A stretch of 8,017 bases of DNA, taken from positions 1 to 8,017 of the forward strand of contig JAJDTN010000139.1 of assembly GCA_022827165.1 (NCBI GenBank), written 5' to 3'. Below the pieces are notes generated by a model. That model ran no database searches. It saw nothing but the letters and a program-made list of their open reading frames with translations, and was not told where the DNA came from. The DNA comes from Candidatus Latescibacterota bacterium. Its GTDB lineage: Bacteria > Latescibacterota > UBA2968 > UBA8231. The position numbers were made by a program, and so were the translations under genes. This document shows, in pieces, positions 1-6,783 of this stretch (the first letter of the stretch is position 1; each line of letters starts with the position of its first letter).

Positions 1-1379
1 AGGTCGCGGGCCTTTCCCTTCCAGGTCACCGCTGCGTCCACGGCGTCGGCGCGGACGGGCTCCACCTCGCCGGTGGAGAAGCCGTCGAAGGCGCGGCCCG
101 TCTCGTCCTCGAGCTGCGCCTTGAGGCCGCCGGTCAGCGACTGCACGTTGACCCGCAGCTCGCGGGCCCGCCAGTGATGGGGGCGCGTGACCACCACCCC
201 TTCCGTGAAACCCTCGCTCTGCACGGAGACGAAGCCGTCCAGCCGCAGCGTGGCCAGGCCGAGGGTGGACGTGCCCCGCTGTCCGTGCCAGGTGCTGCCG
301 CCGGTGTACAGGAAATAGAGACGGTCCTCCGCGATGGCGGGGTACTCGCAGTAGACGCCGCCCCAGTCGAAGGCGCCCGGCTCGCCGCGCGGGATGAAGG
401 GCGCGGGCCAGCGCTCCCAGCGGACCGAGTCGCGGCTCCAGGCCAGCTGGCAGTCGGTGACGCCGTCGTTGCGCGCCGGGTCGTACTTGCGCCGCAGGTC
501 GGCGTGGTAGGCGCCGAGCATGCCGAGGTGAAGGCCGGCGTAGGTCTGGTTCCGCACCGCTCCGCGCAGGTAGTAGAACTCCAGGCCGGGGGTATCGCCG
601 AGGCGGCTTTCCAGGACGGGGCGGTTGTCGCTCCAGTGGACGAAGTCGTCGCTGTCCCGCCGCCCGATCTGGCGCGTCTTCCAGGGGGAGCCGCGCTGGC
701 CGTAGAGGATGTAGCGGGCCTCGGGCCGCAGCTCTCCCCGCGGCTCCTCGTCGAGGTAGGCGAGGACGCCGAAGAGACGGGAGGGACCTTCCTGCTGCCG
801 CGGCGTGCGGGTCCAGTGGATGCCGTCGGCCGAGTGGGCGTGGAGGCGGAGCTTCTGATCCGGCGCCAGGCCGCCGCCGGGGGCTCCGTCCTCGGCCTGG
901 TCGAGGTAGATCATGCGGAAGCGCTGTTCCGGGTCGGGGTCGGCGGGGTCGTCCACCAAGTGCGACAACTCGGCGCGGCCGGGCGGGCGCATGGAGGGGA
1001 TGACGATGTTGTTGCCGGGATACCTCTCTTGGGCGGTGATCCCCAGGTCCGGGCGGTCCCAGTGGACGCCGTCGGCGGACTCGGCATGGCAGATGTGGGA
1101 CTCCCGGACCTCCTTGGGAGGATTGTCGCGGACCAGCACGCGCGTGCCGATGACGGTGCCGGCCTGGGAGGTGTACCACAGGCGGAAACAGCCGCGGTCC
1201 CCGTCGTGGAGGAAGTGACCGGCGTGGACCGCTGTTTCCTCCCAGGGGCGCTCCGTCCCCAGGACCGGGTTGTGCGCGTGCTTCACCGGCTGGTGCAACA
1301 CGCGGCGGGCGGCGCGCATCTCCTGGATGCGGAAGTCGTCGACCAAGAGGTGCTTGCCGGGATACAACTCGGTGCTCAT
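1..1379 (-). CDS. Partial GH32/GH43-like five-bladed beta-propeller protein (C-terminus off window)
   Basis: The frame read leftward from 1379 is open to the window edge (459 residues, no stop). It opens with M-S-T-E-L-Y-P-G-K-H followed by LLVDDFRI. Four S-x-D-x-x-x-W motifs lie at about residues 101-107, 183-189, 243-249 and 315-321, as expected for blades of a sialidase- or GH32/43-type propeller. Other propeller-like segments are FRLWYT (65-70), FRMIYLD (154-160), YILYGQ (223-228) and LYFLYTG (354-360). From about residue 405 a beta-rich segment (RELRVNVQSL onward) resembles the small C-terminal sandwich of such proteins. No signal peptide is visible. An AGGGG at 1386-1390 lies 6 bases before the chosen ATG. 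An in-frame ATG at 1385 would abut it and is less likely. By family it is probably a carbohydrate-active or carbohydrate-binding protein. The substrate is unknown, and I cannot confirm catalytic acids. It is transcribed away from the NAD operon. Confidence 0.8.
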   Translation of the reverse strand, partial: MSTELYPGKHLLVDDFRIQEMRAARRVLHQPVKHAHNPVLGTERPWEETAVHAGHFLHDGDRGCFRLWYTSQAGTVIGTRVLVRDNPPKEVRESHICHAESADGVHWDRPDLGITAQERYPGNNIVIPSMRPPGRAELSHLVDDPADPDPEQRFRMIYLDQAEDGAPGGGLAPDQKLRLHAHSADGIHWTRTPRQQEGPSRLFGVLAYLDEEPRGELRPEARYILYGQRGSPWKTRQIGRRDSDDFVHWSDNRPVLESRLGDTPGLEFYYLRGAVRNQTYAGLHLGMLGAYHADLRRKYDPARNDGVTDCQLAWSRDSVRWERWPAPFIPRGEPGAFDWGGVYCEYPAIAEDRLYFLYTGGSTWHGQRGTSTLGLATLRLDGFVSVQSEGFTEGVVVTRPHHWRARELRVNVQSLTGGLKAQLEDETGRAFDGFSTGEVEPVRADAVDAAVTWKGKARD

Positions 1380-1530
1380 CGCCATCCCCTCGCTGCGGGC
1401 GCGGTCGTTTCCGCCGTAATCGGCGCCCTTCTCGTCGGTCGGTCAAGACGCCGGGCGGGAGGACCGGCCCCGGGGCGCGTTTCCCTCCGGGCAGGGCCGC
1501 CGTAACTTAGCGGCGCAGGAGGAACCACCC
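1380..1530. other. Divergent intergenic region between the propeller gene and the NAD operon
   Basis: These 151 bases separate two divergent genes and should hold both promoters, but the stretch is GC-rich and I see no convincing -35/-10 pair. The clear signals are Shine-Dalgarno elements: AGGGG at 1386-1390 for the leftward gene and AGGAGGA at 1517-1523 for pncA. A weak 5-bp hairpin (CGCCG at 1498-1502 with CGGCG at 1511-1515) lies just before the pncA ribosome-binding site. I recognise no riboswitch or NAD-regulator operator. Confidence 0.5.
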
Positions 1531-2058
1531 ATGGCCACCGCGGTGATCGTCGTCGACATGCAGAAGGGCTTCATGGAGCCCGGAGGCACCCTGTTCTGCG
1601 GCGAGGGAGCGCGGCAGATCATCTCGCCGGTGCGCGCCCGCGTCGAGCGCGAGAAGGCCGCCGGCGCTGCCCTGTTCTTCACCCAGGACACCCACGAGCC
1701 CGATGACGCCGAGTTCAAGATGTTCCCGCCCCACTGCGTGGCCGGCTCGGGCGAGGAGGAGATCATCGACGAGCTCGCCGACCTGGCCTCCGAAGCGAGG
1801 CGCGTGGTCAAGCGCCGCTACTCCGCGTTCTTCGAGACCGATCTGGCCGAGCAGCTCGAACAGTTGGGCCCCGAGCGGGTGGTGGTCATGGGGGACTGCA
1901 CCGACATCTGCGTGCTGCACACGGTGGCCGGTCTGCGCAACCGCGACTACGAGGTCGAGGTGCCCGCCGACTGCGTGGCCAGCTTCGACCCGCGGCAGCA
2001 CGAGTGGGCCCTGGATCACATGGAGAAGATCCTCGGCGCCCGGGTCACCAACCGCTGA
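1531..2058 (+). CDS. pncA: Nicotinamidase (isochorismatase-like cysteine hydrolase)
   Basis: A 175-residue protein that should hydrolyse nicotinamide to nicotinate and ammonia in the cytoplasm, the entry step of deamidating NAD salvage. The isochorismatase-family triad is visible as Asp9 (VVDMQ), Lys94 (KRRYSAF) and nucleophile Cys127 in GDCTDICV. Asp53 and His55 (QDTH), with His68 in FPPHCV, match the metal-binding set that marks nicotinamidases within this superfamily. Length is typical or slightly short. The start is fixed by a strong AGGAGGA at 1517-1523, 7 bases before the ATG. It leads a four-gene set whose next member uses its product, which supports nicotinamidase over isochorismatase or another amidase. 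Its stop is 2 bases before the next start, implying co-transcription and translational coupling. Confidence 0.92.
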   Translation: MATAVIVVDMQKGFMEPGGTLFCGEGARQIISPVRARVEREKAAGAALFFTQDTHEPDDAEFKMFPPHCVAGSGEEEIIDELADLASEARRVVKRRYSAFFETDLAEQLEQLGPERVVVMGDCTDICVLHTVAGLRNRDYEVEVPADCVASFDPRQHEWALDHMEKILGARVTNR

Positions 2059-2060
2059 CC

Positions 2061-3074
2061 ATGCCGGCCGCCCCCCCGGGGTTCGAGCCGTCCCCGGCGA
2101 CTCTGACGGGAGAGAACGCCGACGTCTACTTCCTGCGCTCGCGCCAGGTCCTCGAGGCCGAGGGCCGGGACCCGGCGGCGGTGATCGAGGTCTTCGCCCG
2201 CCGGCGGGCGCTGCTGTGCGGCATGCGCGAGGTGGAGCAGTTGCTGCGCAGCGCCCTGGCCGGGGCCTCGGCGGCTTCCGTGGAGCGACTGCCGGAGGGC
2301 TGTTGGTTCGAGCCGGGAGAGGTGGTTCTGCGCGTCGCCGGTCCGTACCGCGCCTTCGGTCTCTACGAGACGGCCCTCCTCGGCGCCCTGGCCAGCGAGA
2401 CGGGATGGGCCACGGCGGCGGCGGCCTGCGTCGCCGCGGCCGGAGACGATCCCGTGGTCCACTTCGGGGCCCGCCACGTCCATCCCGACGTCAGCCCCCG
2501 CCTGGAGTACGCCGCCGTCGTCGGCGGCTGCAGCGGCTGCGCCACGCCGGCGGGCGCCGCGCTCTCGGGGCTGGAGGCGACGGGCACCCTGCCCCACGCC
2601 CTGGTGCTGCTCTTCGGCGACACCCTCGAGGCGGCCCTCGCCTTCGACCGGCACATCGAAGCGGCGGTAGGGCGCACCGTCCTGGTGGACACCTTCCTCG
2701 ACGAGGCCGAGGAGAGCGTCAGGGTCGCCGGGGCCATGGGGGAGCGGCTGTGGGCGGTGCGTCTCGACACGCCCTCCGAGTTGGGCGGGGTCACGCCGGA
2801 GCTGGTGGCCCGCGTGCGGTCGCGCCTCGACGAAGGCGGTCACGGCGGCGTGAGGATCCTCGTCTCCGGCGGCGTCACGCCGGAGCGCATCCGCGCCTTC
2901 CGGGAGGCCGGCGCCCCGGTGGACGGGTACGGCGTCGGCAGCGCCATCAGCGGCGCCCCGGCCGTCGACTTCACCGCCGACGTGAAGGAGGTGGACGGCC
3001 TCCCCGTGGCCAAGCGCGGCCGGCGCCCCGGCCGCACCGACAATCCACGGCTCGAGTTGCTCGAGCTGACCTGA
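2061..3074 (+). CDS. pncB: Nicotinate phosphoribosyltransferase, short form
   Basis: A 337-residue protein of the type II PRTase fold, predicted to join nicotinate and PRPP to give nicotinate mononucleotide (NaMN). Family landmarks in order: TGENADVYFLR near the N-terminus (16-26), GARHVHPDVSPRLEY (136-150) with active-site histidines, VDTFLDE (209-215), RLDTPSELGG (234-243), and the phosphate-binding end of the barrel ILVSGGVTPERI (266-277) with VDGYGVGSAIS (287-297). This matches the compact archaeal/bacterial NAPRTase class, shorter than enterobacterial PncB. The ATG at 2061 follows the pncA stop by 2 bases (TGACCATG) and has no clear Shine-Dalgarno, so it probably depends on ribosomes finishing pncA. 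An in-frame ATG at 2004 inside pncA would add 19 unconserved-looking residues and is disfavoured. Nicotinamide phosphoribosyltransferase is a less likely alternative because a nicotinamidase precedes it. Confidence 0.92.
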   Translation: MPAAPPGFEPSPATLTGENADVYFLRSRQVLEAEGRDPAAVIEVFARRRALLCGMREVEQLLRSALAGASAASVERLPEGCWFEPGEVVLRVAGPYRAFGLYETALLGALASETGWATAAAACVAAAGDDPVVHFGARHVHPDVSPRLEYAAVVGGCSGCATPAGAALSGLEATGTLPHALVLLFGDTLEAALAFDRHIEAAVGRTVLVDTFLDEAEESVRVAGAMGERLWAVRLDTPSELGGVTPELVARVRSRLDEGGHGGVRILVSGGVTPERIRAFREAGAPVDGYGVGSAISGAPAVDFTADVKEVDGLPVAKRGRRPGRTDNPRLELLELT

Positions 3075-3090
3075 GACAGGAGATCTCCAG

Positions 3091-4230
3091 ATGAGTGGCG
3101 TTTACGACTTCGGCGGCGGCTGCACGAACCCCGAGACCTTTCCCGTGGCGGAGCTGGCCGAGGCCGCGGCCCGGGGGATCTCCGGCGTGGGCGAGGGCTT
3201 CACCCTCTACCCCGGCGACCTCGGCCATCCTGGCCTGCGCGAGGTCATGGCGGCCCGCGAGTCCGACCGCGAGGGGATCGAGGTATCGCCCAACCACATC
3301 TCCCTCATGAACGGCTCCATGCAGGCGGTGACCCTGGTGGCCGAAGCCCTCACCGGCGGCGGCGACAACGTCGTCGTCTGCGAGGAGCTGACCTACTCGG
3401 GCACCATCGGCGCCTACCGCCGTCTCGGCCTGCGCCTGGAGGGCGTCGCCCTCGACGAGGAGGGCCTGCGCGCCGACGCCCTCGACGACAGGCTGCACGA
3501 GCTGGAGCGGGCCGGCACGCCGGCGTGCTTCGTCTATGCCCTGCCCACCTACCAGAACCCCACCGGGGCGGTCATGCCGAGGGCCCGCCGCCTGGAGCTG
3601 ATCGAGGTGGCCCGCCGCCACGGGGTGCCCCTGGTGGAGGACAACTGCTACGGCGACGTCCACTTCGAGGGGCCGAAGCCGCCCGCCCTCTACGCTCTCG
3701 ACCCCGAGGCCGACCACATCTACATCTGCTCCCTCTCGAAGATCCTGGGCCCCGGCGTGCGCATGGGCTACATCCTGGCGCAGCCGCCGATGCTGCAGCG
3801 CGTCCTCGACCGGCGCTACGACGGCGGCAACAGCCTGCTCGCCGCGTCGGTGCTGGCCGAGTTCTTCCGCGGCCGGCTCTGGGAGCACTGCGAGCGCACC
3901 AACGCCGCCCTGAAGCGCAAGCGGGACGACGTCTTCGCCGGCCTGCAGGAGAGCGTCGGCGACATCTGCACGTGGTCGCGGCCCGTGGGCGGGCTGTTCA
4001 TCTGGGTGCGGCTGCCCGACGACCTCGACCTCGACCGCCTGCAGGAGCTGGCCGACGAGCGCGGCGTCCGCTTCGCCCGGGGCCGCGGCTTCCACGTGCG
4101 CGGCGAGGATGTGCCGAACATCCGTCTCGCCTTCGGACAGGCGCCGGCGGACAGCGTCCGCGAGGGCATCCTGCTGCTCGGCGAGTGCATCCGCGCCGCC
4201 CGCCGCAGCGAGGCGGTGGCCGCCGGCTAG
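3091..4230 (+). CDS. PLP-dependent aminotransferase, class I/II fold (LysN/MocR-C-terminal-like)
   Basis: A 379-residue fold-type I aminotransferase. The PLP lysine is Lys217 in SLSKILGPGVRMGY. Asp184 in VEDNCYGD should bind the pyridine nitrogen, Asn156 lies in YQNPTG, Tyr103 in TYSG, and Arg345 in NIRLAFG is the usual substrate-carboxylate arginine. The N-terminal Y-P-G-D-L-G-H-P-G-L-R-E block (40-51) resembles the aminotransferase half of MocR/GntR regulators and the 2-aminoadipate or valine-pyruvate transaminase group. There is no N-terminal winged helix, so it is an enzyme and not a regulator. The start is set by AGGAGA at 3078-3083; the gap to pncB is 16 bases. The amino donor and acceptor cannot be read from sequence. 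Its place inside an NAD salvage operon is unexplained; it may supply aspartate or glutamate metabolism, or simply be co-transcribed. Confidence 0.9.
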   Translation: MSGVYDFGGGCTNPETFPVAELAEAAARGISGVGEGFTLYPGDLGHPGLREVMAARESDREGIEVSPNHISLMNGSMQAVTLVAEALTGGGDNVVVCEELTYSGTIGAYRRLGLRLEGVALDEEGLRADALDDRLHELERAGTPACFVYALPTYQNPTGAVMPRARRLELIEVARRHGVPLVEDNCYGDVHFEGPKPPALYALDPEADHIYICSLSKILGPGVRMGYILAQPPMLQRVLDRRYDGGNSLLAASVLAEFFRGRLWEHCERTNAALKRKRDDVFAGLQESVGDICTWSRPVGGLFIWVRLPDDLDLDRLQELADERGVRFARGRGFHVRGEDVPNIRLAFGQAPADSVREGILLLGECIRAARRSEAVAAG

Positions 4231-4246
4231 GCGGACCGGCCGCGGC

Positions 4247-6343
4247 ATGTCCCGCCTCCAGCAGCTGCCGCGCATCGCCCTGGCGCAGATGGAGGTGCTG
4301 CCGGGGCGGCCGGAGGCCAACGCCCGCCGCGTTCAAAGGCTGATCGCCCAGGCCCGGGAGGGCGGCGCCGAGATCGTCGCCTTCCCGGAGATGTGCCTCT
4401 CCGGGTACATCGTCGGCGACCTCTGGGAGGTGGACGCCCTGGTCGAGGACTGGGCCGCCTTCAGCGAGGAGGTGCGCGCCGCCGGCGACGGCGTGACCGT
4501 CCTCTTCGGCAACGTCGTCCGCGACCCCGGCGCCCTCGGGGAGGACGGGCGCCCGCGCAAGTACAACACGGCGCGCGTCTGCCACGACGGCACCTGGGTC
4601 GAGCGCCCGGGCCTGCCGCCGGGCCTGCCGGCCGGCTGCCAGCCCAAGACCCTGCACCCCAACTACCGGTTCTTCGACGACGACCGGCACTTCTACTCGG
4701 TGCGCAAGCTGGCCGCCGAGCAGGGGCGGCCTCTGTCCGAGTGGACGGTGCCCTTCGAGGTGCCGCGCCGCGGGGGCGGGCGCTTCCGCTTCGGGGCGCA
4801 GCTGTGCGAGGACATCTGGTGCGCCGACTACCGCTGGGACGACGCCGTCCTCGACACCCTCTCGCGCTACGCCGCCGCCGGCGCCGAGGCGGTCTTCAAC
4901 CTCTCCTCGTCGCCGTGGACGTGGCAGAAGAACGACAAGCGCAACCGCACGGTGCGGGAGATCCTGCGGCAGTCGCCCCTGCCCTTCTTGTACGTGAACC
5001 ACGTGGGCGCCCAGAACAACGGCAAGAACATCCTCGTCTTCGACGGCGACACCACCGCCTACGAGCCCGACGGCGCCATCGCCGCCCGGGCCCGTCCCTG
5101 GCGCGAGGAGCTGGTCTTCGCCGGCGGCGGGGAGCCGCCTCGGATCGAGGCCGCGGCGGATGCCTCGTCCGCGGTCTCGGTGCAGCCTTCGGCCGGCGCG
5201 TCTCGGGAGGTGGAGGCGGTCCCCGCGGTCTCGGTGCCGCCTGCGGCATCGGCGTCGCGGGAGCTGGAGGCGGACTCACCCACGATGGTCCCGGTGCCTC
5301 CCGCCGCGCCGCGCGAGGTGGAGGCCGTGTACGGCGCCGTGCTCACCGGACTGCGCCACCTCGACCACATCCGCGGCGGCGCCAACCGCTGGCTCGTGGG
5401 GCTGTCGGGCGGGATCGACTCCAGCGTCGTCGCCTGTCTCCTGGAGCGCGCCTTCGGCAGCGAACGAGTCTTCGCCGTCAACATGCCCACCCGCTTCAAC
5501 GCCGCCGTGACCCGCGGCAACGCCAAGGGCCTGGCGGAGAGACTGGGTCTCGACTACCTGAGCGTGCCCATCGAGGAGCTCTACGGCGCCGTCTCCAAGG
5601 TCGTGCGCGAGGCGGTCTTCCCGCGCTCGGCCGGCGACTACAGCCAGCTCGTGGACGAGAACCTGCAGGCGCGCATCCGCGGCTCCGACGTGCTCTCCGG
5701 CCTCGCCGCCAGGCACGGCCTGTTGTTCACCAACAACGGCAACAAGACCGAGATGGCCCTCGGCTACACCACCCTCTACGGCGACCTCGCCGGCGCCGCG
5801 GCGCCCATCGCCGATCTCTACAAGGTGCAGGTCTACGAGGTCGGGGAGTACCTCAACGCCGAGGTCTACGGCGGCGAGGTGATCCCCCGGAACCTCCTCG
5901 ACCGCTCCACCGTGCCCAGCGCCGAGCTGTCCGCCGAGCAGGACGTTACGCGCGGCAAGGGCGATCCCATCAAGTACGGCTATCACGACACCGTGCTGCG
6001 CCAGCTCATCGAGTACCGCCGTCATCCGGCGGACCTGATGCAGTGGCTGCTGGAGGGGCGGCTCTTCGCCGAGTTGGGCTGGTGCGGGAGCGACGGCGAC
6101 TGCACCTTCGCCGACTACTTCCCCACGCCCCGGGACTGGCTCGACGACCTGGAGTGGGTGGAGGAGCAGCTGCGGACCAGCTACTTCAAGCGGATCCAGT
6201 CACCGCCGCTGATCGTGCTCAGCAAGCGCGCCTTCGGCTTCGACCTGCGCGAGACCCAGGTGCCGCCGTACCGCCCGCGCCGCTGGCGGGAGCTGGCGGA
6301 GCGGGTCCGCGGCCTGGAGCGGTGGCCGCCGGAGCGGGGGTGA
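4247..6343 (+). CDS. nadE: Glutamine-dependent NAD(+) synthetase, two-domain
   Basis: A 698-residue cytoplasmic enzyme that amidates nicotinate adenine dinucleotide to NAD, using ATP and ammonia from glutamine. The N-terminal nitrilase-type glutaminase domain (about 8-290) shows the Glu-Lys-Cys triad as Glu48 (FPEMCLSGY), Lys134 (KTLHPNY) and Cys187 (QLCEDIW). The synthetase domain (about 357-690) has the ATP pyrophosphatase loop LSGGIDSS (386-393) and NNGNKTEMALGY (496-507), and ends with a family-like stretch SPPLIVLSKRAFGFDLRET. Between them lies an expanded repetitive linker (about 294-356), described separately. The start at 4247 places RIALAQMEVLPG at the usual nitrilase N-terminus; earlier in-frame ATGs lie inside the aminotransferase gene. 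The gap is 16 bases and the Shine-Dalgarno is weak. It is the last gene of the operon and performs the final step. Confidence 0.95.
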   Translation: MSRLQQLPRIALAQMEVLPGRPEANARRVQRLIAQAREGGAEIVAFPEMCLSGYIVGDLWEVDALVEDWAAFSEEVRAAGDGVTVLFGNVVRDPGALGEDGRPRKYNTARVCHDGTWVERPGLPPGLPAGCQPKTLHPNYRFFDDDRHFYSVRKLAAEQGRPLSEWTVPFEVPRRGGGRFRFGAQLCEDIWCADYRWDDAVLDTLSRYAAAGAEAVFNLSSSPWTWQKNDKRNRTVREILRQSPLPFLYVNHVGAQNNGKNILVFDGDTTAYEPDGAIAARARPWREELVFAGGGEPPRIEAAADASSAVSVQPSAGASREVEAVPAVSVPPAASASRELEADSPTMVPVPPAAPREVEAVYGAVLTGLRHLDHIRGGANRWLVGLSGGIDSSVVACLLERAFGSERVFAVNMPTRFNAAVTRGNAKGLAERLGLDYLSVPIEELYGAVSKVVREAVFPRSAGDYSQLVDENLQARIRGSDVLSGLAARHGLLFTNNGNKTEMALGYTTLYGDLAGAAAPIADLYKVQVYEVGEYLNAEVYGGEVIPRNLLDRSTVPSAELSAEQDVTRGKGDPIKYGYHDTVLRQLIEYRRHPADLMQWLLEGRLFAELGWCGSDGDCTFADYFPTPRDWLDDLEWVEEQLRTSYFKRIQSPPLIVLSKRAFGFDLRETQVPPYRPRRWRELAERVRGLERWPPERG
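5171..5329 (+). repeat. Three imperfect tandem repeats coding the NadE interdomain linker
   Basis: Unit A (5171-5224) encodes AVSVQPSAGASREVEAVP. Unit B (5225-5278) encodes AVSVPPAASASRELEADS. Unit C (5279-5329) is shorter, encoding PTMVPVPPAAPREVEAV. Units A and B are 54 bases each and share runs such as GCGGTCTCGGTGC. Unit C lacks two residues before its R-E-V-E-A core. That core runs straight into the synthetase domain (Y-G-A-V-L-T-G-L), so C looks like the ancestral copy and A and B like duplications of it. The frame is kept throughout. Confidence 0.85.
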
Positions 6344-6358
6344 GTCCGGCCGGCGGAG

Positions 6359-6381
6359 GTGCCGGAGACAGGCTCCGGTAC
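6359..6381 (+). terminator. Possible terminator hairpin after nadE
   Basis: A 9-pair stem (one G-T wobble) encloses a 5-base ACAGG loop, with the arms built around CCGGAG and CTCCGG, 15 bases after the nadE stop. It is well placed to end the NAD operon, but no T-tract follows (the next bases are TTCAAAGCC), so an intrinsic terminator is not proven. It could simply be a stable 3' end hairpin. Confidence 0.35.
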
Positions 6382-6481
6382 TTCAAAGCCCCGGAGGCCC
6401 CTGTCGATCCCAGCCGGAGCGCCCCCGTGCACCGCGTCCTGATCGAGGCGAAGGGCTTCGGGCGGACTGAGCCCTGACCGG

Positions 6482-6510
6482 GTGACACGATTCTCGTGTA
6501 TCCTTATTTT
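6482..6510 (+). promoter_or_regulatory. Candidate promoter of the RHH-PIN toxin-antitoxin operon
   Basis: GTGACA at 6482-6487 (5 of 6 to the sigma-70 -35 box) lies 17 bases from TATTTT at 6505-6510 (4 of 6 to the -10 box). This is in a short AT-rich patch that contrasts with the GC-rich surroundings and precedes the antitoxin start by about 30 bases. Box matching in a genome of unknown lineage is weak evidence. Confidence 0.4.
6485..6499. promoter_or_regulatory. Perfect inverted repeat ACACGA-TTC-TCGTGT, candidate antitoxin operator
   Basis: Two perfect 6-base arms flank a 3-base spacer. The repeat starts within the candidate -35 box and fills most of the spacer towards the -10 box. A further TCGTG half-site lies at 6510-6514, 16 bases after the one at 6494. 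Ribbon-helix-helix antitoxins typically bind such dyads in their own promoter as dimers or tetramers, so an autoregulatory operator is the natural reading. Binding itself is inferred. Confidence 0.45.
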
Positions 6511-6540
6511 CGTGCCATTCAAGGGAGGGATGACTCGCCA

Positions 6541-6783
6541 ATGAAGAACGTGACGATCGCCATGCCGGAGGATCTGGCCCGCTGGTTGCGCGTCAAGGCG
6601 GCCGAGGACGACCGCAGCGTTTCCCGGTGGATCGCCGAGTTGCTCGAGCGAATGCGGCGCCAGGAAGACGAGTACGATGCGGCGATGCGCCGGGCTCTGG
6701 CCCGAAAGCCCCGCAAACTCAAGTGGCCGGAGGGCCGCAGGCCGACGCGTGAGGAGTTGTATGACCGTCCCGGTCTTCGTTGA
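6541..6783 (+). CDS. Ribbon-helix-helix (CopG/Arc-type) antitoxin
   Basis: An 80-residue protein beginning MKNVTIAMPEDLARWLRVKA. The N-terminal strand (KNVTIAMP, residues 2-9) followed by two helices (about 10-22 and 27-44, with DRSVSRWIAELLE) is the ribbon-helix-helix pattern of dimeric DNA-binding antitoxins. The charged C-terminal part (about 45-80, rich in Arg, Lys and Glu, with KLKWPEGRRPTREELYDR) is where such antitoxins wrap their toxin. The start follows AGGGAGGG at 6522-6529; the spacing is long (11 bases). An in-frame ATG at 6496 lies in the candidate promoter and adds residues unlike the fold. The 3' end overlaps the PIN toxin gene by 23 bases. Expected role: neutralise the toxin and repress the operon through the upstream dyad. 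Confidence 0.85.
   Translation: MKNVTIAMPEDLARWLRVKAAEDDRSVSRWIAELLERMRRQEDEYDAAMRRALARKPRKLKWPEGRRPTREELYDRPGLR

Noticed and set aside
174..1505. Rightward 443-residue open frame across the propeller gene
   Set aside because: The translation is low-complexity Gly/Ala/Val/Arg with no recognisable family, whereas the opposite strand gives a coherent propeller protein. It is an antisense shadow created by high GC.
1496..1516. Hairpin before pncA as a possible NAD riboswitch
   Set aside because: Only 5 pairs with an 8-base loop; too small and without recognisable conserved riboswitch bases.
1703..3094. 463-residue frame overlapping pncA and pncB
   Set aside because: Arg/Gly/Pro-rich shadow spanning two real genes in another frame.
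2971..4320. Leftward 449-residue frame opposite the aminotransferase gene
   Set aside because: No motifs, Ala/Val/Gly/His-rich composition typical of the reverse of a GC-rich gene; the forward frame has the full aminotransferase motif set.
4393..6477. 694-residue open frame overlapping nadE
   Set aside because: Arg/Pro/Ala-rich out-of-frame reading of nadE; all catalytic motifs are in the other frame.
6427..6477. Short GTG-started reading frame between nadE and the antitoxin
   Set aside because: Only 16 residues, no ribosome-binding site and no similarity recognised; it is the tail of an out-of-frame nadE shadow.
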